Positions 59,253 to 64,000 of a DNA stretch of 64,000 bases are shown here, piece after piece; position 1 is the first letter of the stretch, and each line of letters opens with the position of its first letter. Position numbers and translations under genes: made by a program. Source of the DNA: Bacillota bacterium (lineage in GTDB: Bacteria; Bacillota; Clostridia; Christensenellales; SZUA-584); NCBI GenBank assembly GCA_023428025.1, contig JAEYZN010000012.1, positions 255,736-319,735 on the forward strand, written 5' to 3'. The notes below the pieces were generated by a model that was given only the letters and a program-made list of their open reading frames with translations, did no database searches and was not told the origin of the DNA.

Positions 59253-60043
59253 GACAAACCTCCGGTGTTTTTCGACATTGTATCAATTGCGGCTTTTCTG
59301 CTCAAAACCCTTGTCAGTAAAAAACGGCCAACTTTATTTATTGCTCCGGGAATTATAATCGGTCCTCTTCCTAAAGCATTCAATGTTTGTTCAGCGACTT
59401 CATTGGCTTCCAGCGTTCCAGGCGCTGGTTTGGATATCTTTGCTTGCTGATAACCCGGAGTGAGAATTGCACCGGCACAGCAGGCAAGCACATCGATTCC
59501 GTGCGGCTTTAGTTCTTTCCAAAGACCTTCGGCTAAAATGGCGTTAAACGATTTTGTTGCCGCATAAGCCGCAAGGTTCGGGCTGCCTTGCGCCCCGGCA
59601 AGAGAAGACATCAGCACAATGCCTCCTCGTTTTTGCTGTATCATCGACGCAGATAAAAGTTTTGTGAGCAGCAGCGGCGCTTTTACATTGACTGCTGCGG
59701 CAAGCGCCAAATGATCTTCACTCGTATTTTCGAATAAACCAATAGGCGCAAATGCAGCATTGTAAACAAGTAAACCAATTGAAACTTTAAGAGTGCCAAT
59801 CAACTTTTTTACCTTTTCGTAATCCGCCATATCCGCTGCTATAGAAATGACATCGATTTTATATGCTTCTTTAAGCCGGGCCGCCGCCGCTTTCAGCCGA
59901 TCTTCCTGACGCGCAATTAAAACCAAGTTCAATCCCCGCCGCGCAATCGCCTCTGCAAAAGCGAAGCCTAATCCGTCAGAGCCTCCGGCGACCAACGCGT
60001 ACTGCCCGTATTTTTCTTTGAATTGTGTCATTTTCATAAGCAT
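59249..60043 (-). CDS. Short-chain dehydrogenase/reductase (17beta-HSD-like)
   Basis: An SDR of 264 residues. The cofactor motif is VAGGSDGLGFAFAEA, NNAG is represented by VYNAAFAP, and the catalytic Ser and Tyr-Lys are in LMSSLAG and YAATKSF. It resembles 17beta-hydroxysteroid dehydrogenase and 3-ketoacyl reductase types. Coupled to the sterol-reductase gene, it could act on the same substrate at a hydroxyl/keto group. Either of two ATG codons six bases apart could be the start. Confidence 0.88.
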   Translation of the reverse strand: MLMKMTQFKEKYGQYALVAGGSDGLGFAFAEAIARRGLNLVLIARQEDRLKAAAARLKEAYKIDVISIAADMADYEKVKKLIGTLKVSIGLLVYNAAFAPIGLFENTSEDHLALAAAVNVKAPLLLTKLLSASMIQQKRGGIVLMSSLAGAQGSPNLAAYAATKSFNAILAEGLWKELKPHGIDVLACCAGAILTPGYQQAKISKPAPGTLEANEVAEQTLNALGRGPIIIPGAINKVGRFLLTRVLSRKAAIDTMSKNTGGLS

Positions 60044-60275
60044 TACCTTACCTTAAAAAACAAAGAAAAAATCTTTCGGATTCTTAATGGCGTCAGCACC
60101 AACCTTTAATTCTGTAAAGAACCAAAGCCTGCTTGTCTTGATAGATATGCTCACTTTCTGTTGAAAGTAATTCTAACAGATTTTCCTCCGTCTGTCGATA
60201 ACATCATCAAGACCATACATTCACATGCGTTGTTAGAGTGTTAATTTTCTTTTCAAATCAGAATTATCGGTGCTT

Positions 60276-60386
60276 TCAAAAACATCTATTCATCCCCTCA
60301 ACTATTGTTTTCAGAAAAGCCCAAAATTGCCACCGACATGTTCCCTTAATACTGCTCTGAAAATAAAAAACAGGGTCCTCAAGCAT
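60276..60386 (-). other. Small ORF in repeat copy 2 (36 residues)
   Basis: Reading frame MLEDPVFYFQSSIKG continuing to KTIVEGMNRCF, similar to part of the small ORF in copy 1. Upstream, the equivalent of the copy-1 start (ATGCCG) is followed at once by a stop, so this copy may be decayed. Low coding confidence. Confidence 0.3.
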
Positions 60387-60495
60387 TTTTATCTCTTGCC
60401 GGCACTCACGCCGCCAAAGGCAAAACGCCCGAAAAACCCGTCGTTACGGCATTCTTCAGCCCTTACTCATTTGTCACAGATGACATCAAAATAAC
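60345..60495. repeat. Diverged repeat, copy 2
   Basis: Second copy of the repeat at 57550-57690. It is more GC-rich and has an insertion with a CGCC/GGCG hairpin (60395-60420). It lies at the other end of the DUF4342-sterol reductase-SDR segment. The remaining part of 60044-60275 shows no gene. Confidence 0.55.
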
Positions 60496-60836
60496 GGACT
60501 CCACGTGTATCGTCACTATAATAGGAACGTGTAGTATCAACCTCGTTTTCTGTATGGGAGCACAAATCGTCATTGGTTTTCTTCTTGCCGTTTTTCCTCG
60601 CAGGCTTCCTCCATCGTGAGAGGATACTTGTGTTCTCCTGTCTGTACAAAAAAGCAACTGTCCAAGGACGATACAGGCAATAGCAACCACGGCGATGACT
60701 TCAAATGGCGTTGCCAGCGTAAAGCTTGACACCTCTCCGCTTCATATAAAAGGAAAGAAGACAGGGATACCACCACAATGATCCCAAGAATAGCCCACTC
60801 TTTATCCGCCAATAATACATGCCATGTTAAAACCAT
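60463..60836 (-). pseudogene. Possible small membrane-protein gene, broken
   Basis: An ATG overlapping the corA stop opens a frame with a hydrophobic helix (LLADKEWAILGIIVVVSLSSFLLY). Past about 60735 the sensible hydrophobic sequence continues in another frame (ATPFEVIAVVAIACIVLGQLLF). This suggests a two-helix membrane protein with a frameshift, or two tiny ORFs. No family recognised; the end runs into repeat copy 2. Confidence 0.3.
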
Positions 60837-61345
60837 TTCTTTCTCTTGAAATAACTAATCATACAACCTGCGATTGCCAGCATCACTACCCATATGATCG
60901 CATAGCCCCATCGGAATTGAAGCTCCGGCATATAGATGAAGTTCATACCGTATACGCCGACTATGAAGGTCAGTGGAATAAAGATGGTGGAAATAATAGT
61001 AAGCACCTTCATGATTTCATTGAGTTTATAAGTCGTGTTGGATATATGAAGGTCGGCAAGGCCCGAAAGGAGGTCGCGGCAGGTTTCGGTAGCTTCCATT
61101 GCCTGCACGATATGATTGTAAATATCCTTGAGGTAGGCTCTGTGGATGAACCAACCAGGGACAATGTTTCTCTTCCAAGCAGAGAAGCAACGTCCCTCAA
61201 GGGCCAGATGCACTTGCTTACCTTAATGAGTTCCTTCTTGATTTGCCGGATTTCCTGCAGATGCTCCTGCGTGGTCTTTGCCATCACCCGCTCTTCAAGC
61301 GCGTCGATTTTTTCCTTAAATGTATGTGATGCCCCGCAGAGTAAT
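60827..61345 (-). pseudogene. corA: corA remnant (magnesium/cobalt transporter), frameshifted
   Basis: Two frames together encode the C-terminal two-thirds of CorA. The upstream frame has KEKIDALEERVMAK... to WPLRDVASLLGRE; after about 61165-61175 homology jumps to the next frame with NIVPGWFIHRAYLKDIYNHI, TTYKLNEIMKVLTIISTIFI and the pore motif YGMNFIYMPEL, ending in a second membrane helix. The N-terminal domain is missing and replaced by a kdpD fragment. Not expected to be functional. Confidence 0.8.
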
Positions 61346-61510
61346 ATTGCGTTTTCCCGTGACATGCAAGAAGCCTTCCGCCACTTCATAGAGCAACCGC
61401 GCCGTCAACTCGTTGCGGTGCGAAATGTTCATTTGCTTCTGCAGCCGGGAGGTTATAGTGCCGGAGACAACGGCGGTTACGAGAAAAAACAGCAACAGCA
61501 TGACATCCTC
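61319..61510 (-). pseudogene. kdpD: kdpD fragment (potassium sensor kinase)
   Basis: About 60 codons matching the end of the KdpD membrane domain and the following linker: YSAEDVMLLLFFLVTAVVSG, then SRLQKQMNISHRNELTARLL and YEVAEGFLHV. Both flanks of the gene are absent: upstream sequence belongs to a trkH remnant and downstream to corA. A deletion scar. Confidence 0.65.
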
Positions 61511-62008
61511 CGCACTGTAGATTTACTGCTCATCCGTTCCGTTACAGCCATTACCAGCGTCAGACCGCCTATGCGCCCGCAGTACATCAATAGTATGACG
61601 ATCCATCGCGACAGGGATTCAGTTCGCGCGTAATGCCCGTGGATAAACCCACCGTGCCGATGGCGGACAGCGCCTCAAAAGCCCGCGTTCGGCAAGCCTG
61701 ATTTTTCGCCGGGTCATCATAAAAAAAAGCGTGGCCACCGTCATAAAGCCAAGGCCGCCGATTTGGATAAGGCATAAGATCACAAGCTGACCGGACACCG
61801 TGAACTGCATATAGGTGTCGTACACGACCAGCCCCGTGACACAGGTGGCGGAAGTGGAAGTAAACAAGGCGTTCAGAAATGGAATCGAAGCCCCGTCCCT
61901 GCTCGCTGCAGGGAGCGACAGAAGAAGCGCCCCCAATAATATGATGCCCGCAAAACCAAGCGCGATCATCTGTATGGAATTGGCTCTGATTTTCCCCAAG
62001 ATCGTCAT
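61477..62008 (-). pseudogene. trkH/ktrB remnant with internal deletion
   Basis: The first about 110 codons are a good TrkH/KtrB N-terminus (IQMIALGFAGIILLGALLLS, the first pore loop TSTSATCVTGLVVYDT and GGLGFMTVATLFFMMTRRKI). The frame then jumps to the fourth pore loop (FEALSAIGTVGLSTGIT) and, in a third frame, to the last helix (SRWIVILLMYCGRIGGLTLV). Pore loops two and three, about 250-300 residues, are deleted. Non-functional remnant of a potassium channel subunit. Confidence 0.82.
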
Positions 62009-62018
62009 TGTATTATGA

Positions 62019-62462
62019 TCATCCTTTCAGGAAGGCAAGTATCCGGTCTGCGGGAACATCGTTTTGCAGTATTACCGTGATACCTGTTTGCCTGAATATA
62101 TTTTCATAGATCATATCGTTGCATTTTGCCATGGTGCGGGTATTTTCATCCTTTCGCTTTGCCGACAGGCAAATCAGCAGGTATTCGTATCGTTTTCTGA
62201 AAAAAGCGCCGATCCAGCGATATGTGACGCCATCCTTTATGTCCGGTTCAGTTGTAAGATCATAGGTGATTGCGGCGGCGTCCAGCGTATGGCTTATTTC
62301 GCCCACTGTTTTCTGCTCCCCGTACAGCAATATATCTTTTTGCATGGAGGTCTCCGGTTCTTTGGTAAAGCCGCCCTGCGCAAAGAACCGATCCAGGCGG
62401 CTCATCCAAAAATAGCCGTATAGGATTACGCCTATTGAAGCAATAACGAGCAGGACGATCAT
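62019..62462 (-). CDS. Membrane-anchored protein in the potassium-uptake cluster, function unknown
   Basis: A 147-residue protein with one N-terminal membrane segment (about 2-20) and a soluble domain (KTVGEISHTLDAAAITYDLT, WIGAFFRKRYEYLLICLSAK). I do not recognise a family. AAAGGAGATAGCCGT precedes the ATG. It lies between an intact trkH and the trkH remnant, so it may be an accessory or regulatory protein for potassium uptake. Confidence 0.65.
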   Translation of the reverse strand: MIVLLVIASIGVILYGYFWMSRLDRFFAQGGFTKEPETSMQKDILLYGEQKTVGEISHTLDAAAITYDLTTEPDIKDGVTYRWIGAFFRKRYEYLLICLSAKRKDENTRTMAKCNDMIYENIFRQTGITVILQNDVPADRILAFLKG

Positions 62463-62786
62463 ACGGCTATCTCCTTTCTATCGCCTCTTACAAAAGTATA
62501 ACGCGCCGGATATTAACGCGGTGCAAACATGCGCCCGTTTGTGTTAATTTTGTATAAACGCCGCATATTGCTTGAGAAAGTGGAGAAATAGACCCCGAAG
62601 CAGCGCTCCGGTATCACTTCAGGCTTGGCGGTTCACGGGAGACGGCCATGCGGCATCAGAAAGCATTGAGCATACTGCGGGCAAAGAAAGAAATAATTTA
62701 AAACGATCAAACTACAAACGAAACGCTCTCCGCCTTCTTTCCGGCGATGCTGAATGAAGCTTTAGACCCATGCGGTTTGTAGTACG
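62463..62786. other. Intergenic region between trkH and the membrane-anchored protein
   Basis: No credible gene. Reading leftward it holds a small CGCC/GGCG hairpin at about 62730-62750 that could help end trkH transcription, and an AT-rich stretch with GTTATACTTTTG just before the next gene. I looked for a riboswitch (a c-di-AMP type would be expected for potassium genes) and could not find conserved motifs. Confidence 0.4.
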
Positions 62787-64000
62787 CTACTTTGATACAT
62801 CCACTGCACGGTGTATACGGACCCTGTTTTTTTTAAGCGTTTTCTGCAGGCGCTGCTTTACTACGGATATGCCGGAGTAAATCCCGATACACACAATAAA
62901 GATTTCCAGCCTGCCGAGTATCATGCCGACCATTTCTACAATAAGCGTCGTCGCCTCCGTCGTCGGGCCGGTCAGGCCGATGGACAGACCTACCGTTCCC
63001 ATCGCAGATGCGAATTCAAACATCGCCTCGGTAAGAGTGCAGTCAGCAGCCAATGTCAAAAGCAGTGTTCCTATCATGTAAATGCCCAGATACCATGTGA
63101 CAAACCCTGACGTATCCGCCATAAGCGCGCTGTCAACAGGCGTTTTCCCTTGTGCCTTATAGTAGTAAGCAACAGCTACATTGCGTGCGGGAGAAAGCCG
63201 CCTGCGAATATTTTGGTATGCCATACGCAATACCAAATAAATACGGGACAGCTTGATGCCTCCGGCTGTCGAGCCGATGCCGCCGCCAATCAGCATGAGT
63301 ATGATCAACATGCCTATGGCGAAAGGCGGCCAATTGACATAAGACATGGTGGAATATCCGGTTGTGGAAAGCGCCGACGTTACATTGAAAGACGCCCTTC
63401 GGAAGCTCTCGCCCATGCCCAGCCCCAAGCCGCCCGCCAATGAAAACGCGGTGAGCGGTACGGAAATTGCCAACAAAATCAACATGAACCTGACTTCGCT
63501 TGTCCGGAACGCCTGTCGGAATTTCCTTTTTGCCAGAAGCTGAAGTACGGCAAAATTTGTTGTGCCGATCAACATCAGTGCGATGGTAATGATCTCTATT
63601 GGTGCGCTGTTGTACTCTCCGATACTGTTCAGCCTGGTTGAAAATCCGCCGGTGGATAAAGCGCACATGGCATGGACAATGCCGTCAAACAGTTGCATTC
63701 CGGCCAGCCGGTAAGCGAGCGTTCCCGCGAACAGAAAAGAAAGATACATGGTGGCAATGGTTTGCGCCGTCTTTTTCAGATTGGGCATGAGCTTATCGGG
63801 ATGGCCCTCGGCATTATATAAAATCATGGACTGTTTTCCTTGTACGAACATGATCATCATCATGACAAAGCCCAGACCGCCACAGAATTGCATGAAGCTG
63901 CGATGAAACAGGAATATATGCGGCGTGGCGCGCACATCCATTACCGAAAGGCCCGTGGTCGTCCAGCCGCTTACCGCTTCAAACAAGGATTGTATAAAGC
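62787..64000 (-). CDS. trkH: TrkH-family potassium uptake protein (N-terminus outside window)
   Basis: At least 404 residues of a TrkH-type potassium channel subunit; the frame is open to the window edge (FIQSLFEAVSGW), and about 80 residues should lie beyond it. Four pore loops are visible: AVSGWTTTGLSVMD, ALSTGGFSTRLNS, ALSTTGYSTMS and SAMGTVGLSIG, with the Gly residues of the filter kept. GGGIGSTAGGIKLSRIYLV is also typical. Unlike the neighbouring remnant it appears intact. Confidence 0.92.
   Translation of the reverse strand, partial: FIQSLFEAVSGWTTTGLSVMDVRATPHIFLFHRSFMQFCGGLGFVMMMIMFVQGKQSMILYNAEGHPDKLMPNLKKTAQTIATMYLSFLFAGTLAYRLAGMQLFDGIVHAMCALSTGGFSTRLNSIGEYNSAPIEIITIALMLIGTTNFAVLQLLAKRKFRQAFRTSEVRFMLILLAISVPLTAFSLAGGLGLGMGESFRRASFNVTSALSTTGYSTMSYVNWPPFAIGMLIILMLIGGGIGSTAGGIKLSRIYLVLRMAYQNIRRRLSPARNVAVAYYYKAQGKTPVDSALMADTSGFVTWYLGIYMIGTLLLTLAADCTLTEAMFEFASAMGTVGLSIGLTGPTTEATTLIVEMVGMILGRLEIFIVCIGIYSGISVVKQRLQKTLKKNRVRIHRAVDVSK

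Noticed and set aside
60270..60494. 74-codon plus-strand ORF
   Set aside because: Lies opposite the repeat copy with low-complexity Lys/Pro/Leu content and no ribosome-binding site.
62463..62786. Possible c-di-AMP or other riboswitch between potassium genes
   Set aside because: No conserved core motifs found; only a small hairpin and AT-rich promoter-like sequence.

Overview
The window looks like chromosome from an anaerobic, endospore-forming member of the Clostridia. It carries sigG, the complete spoIIIAA-AH operon, an HrcA-type CIRCE operator, a T-box leader, and gene orders shared by low-GC Gram-positives (lepA-hemW-[hrcA], rimP-nusA-ylxR-ylxQ-infB-rbfA-nrnA-truB-ribF, nusB-folD-xseA-xseB-ispA). 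Base composition is fairly GC-rich for the group, and TTG, GTG and apparently one ATT start codon are used. A gut lineage such as Christensenellales is possible but is a guess. Almost all genes are on the minus strand and read right to left.

Layout. 1-3.1 kb: CIRCE operator and promoter of an off-window hrcA/dnaK operon, then hemW and lepA. 3.3-4.4 kb: two small plus-strand genes (MmcQ/YjbR, LUD) and a cluster of three hairpins. 4.4-12.6 kb: translation and transcription operon from rimP to ribF, with a 45-bp minisatellite inside infB. 12.7-17.7 kb: PhoR/PhoP-type two-component system, pgeF, nrdR, a YlmC-type protein and sigG with a SigF-like promoter. 17.9-28.5 kb: ispA, xseBA, folD, a TsaD-like protein, nusB, the Asp23/AmaP envelope-stress trio and the spoIIIA operon. 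28.6-32.5 kb: a small microcompartment-type locus (SorC/DeoR-like regulator, glycerol kinase, an unusual DeoC aldolase with a likely encapsulation helix and a C-terminal Fe-S motif, one BMC-H shell protein). 32.8-36.4 kb: leuA-leuC-leuD under a T-box. 36.5-38.4 kb: HxlR regulator and aldehyde dehydrogenase.

38.6-46.4 kb is an unfamiliar catabolic cluster. One arm encodes an M20 amidohydrolase, an ATC-hydrolase-family protein, an SsuABC-like ABC importer, a 74-residue protein of unknown function and a nitroreductase. The divergent arm encodes a fumarate-reductase-like flavoprotein and a short 2Fe-2S partner. I read this as uptake, hydrolysis and reductive breakdown of an unknown N- or S-containing compound.

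46.6-54.3 kb: four tRNAs (Leu, Gly, Gly, Lys in transcription order), a SEC-C protein, isocitrate dehydrogenase, a DUF2148 protein, an EF-G-like GTPase, two envelope proteins and an Asp/Glu-racemase homologue lacking one catalytic cysteine. 54.5-57.4 kb: BlaR1-like M56 protease and BlaI-type repressor with a clear autoregulatory operator. 57.4-64 kb is accessory and partly decayed: two diverged copies of a short repeat flank a DUF4342 gene and a sterol-reductase/SDR pair, followed by remnants of corA, kdpD and trkH and then an intact-looking trkH running off the window.

The strongest candidates for something new are the DeoC/BMC locus, the ATC-hydrolase/flavoprotein cluster, the sterol-reductase/SDR pair and the ATT start of rimP.
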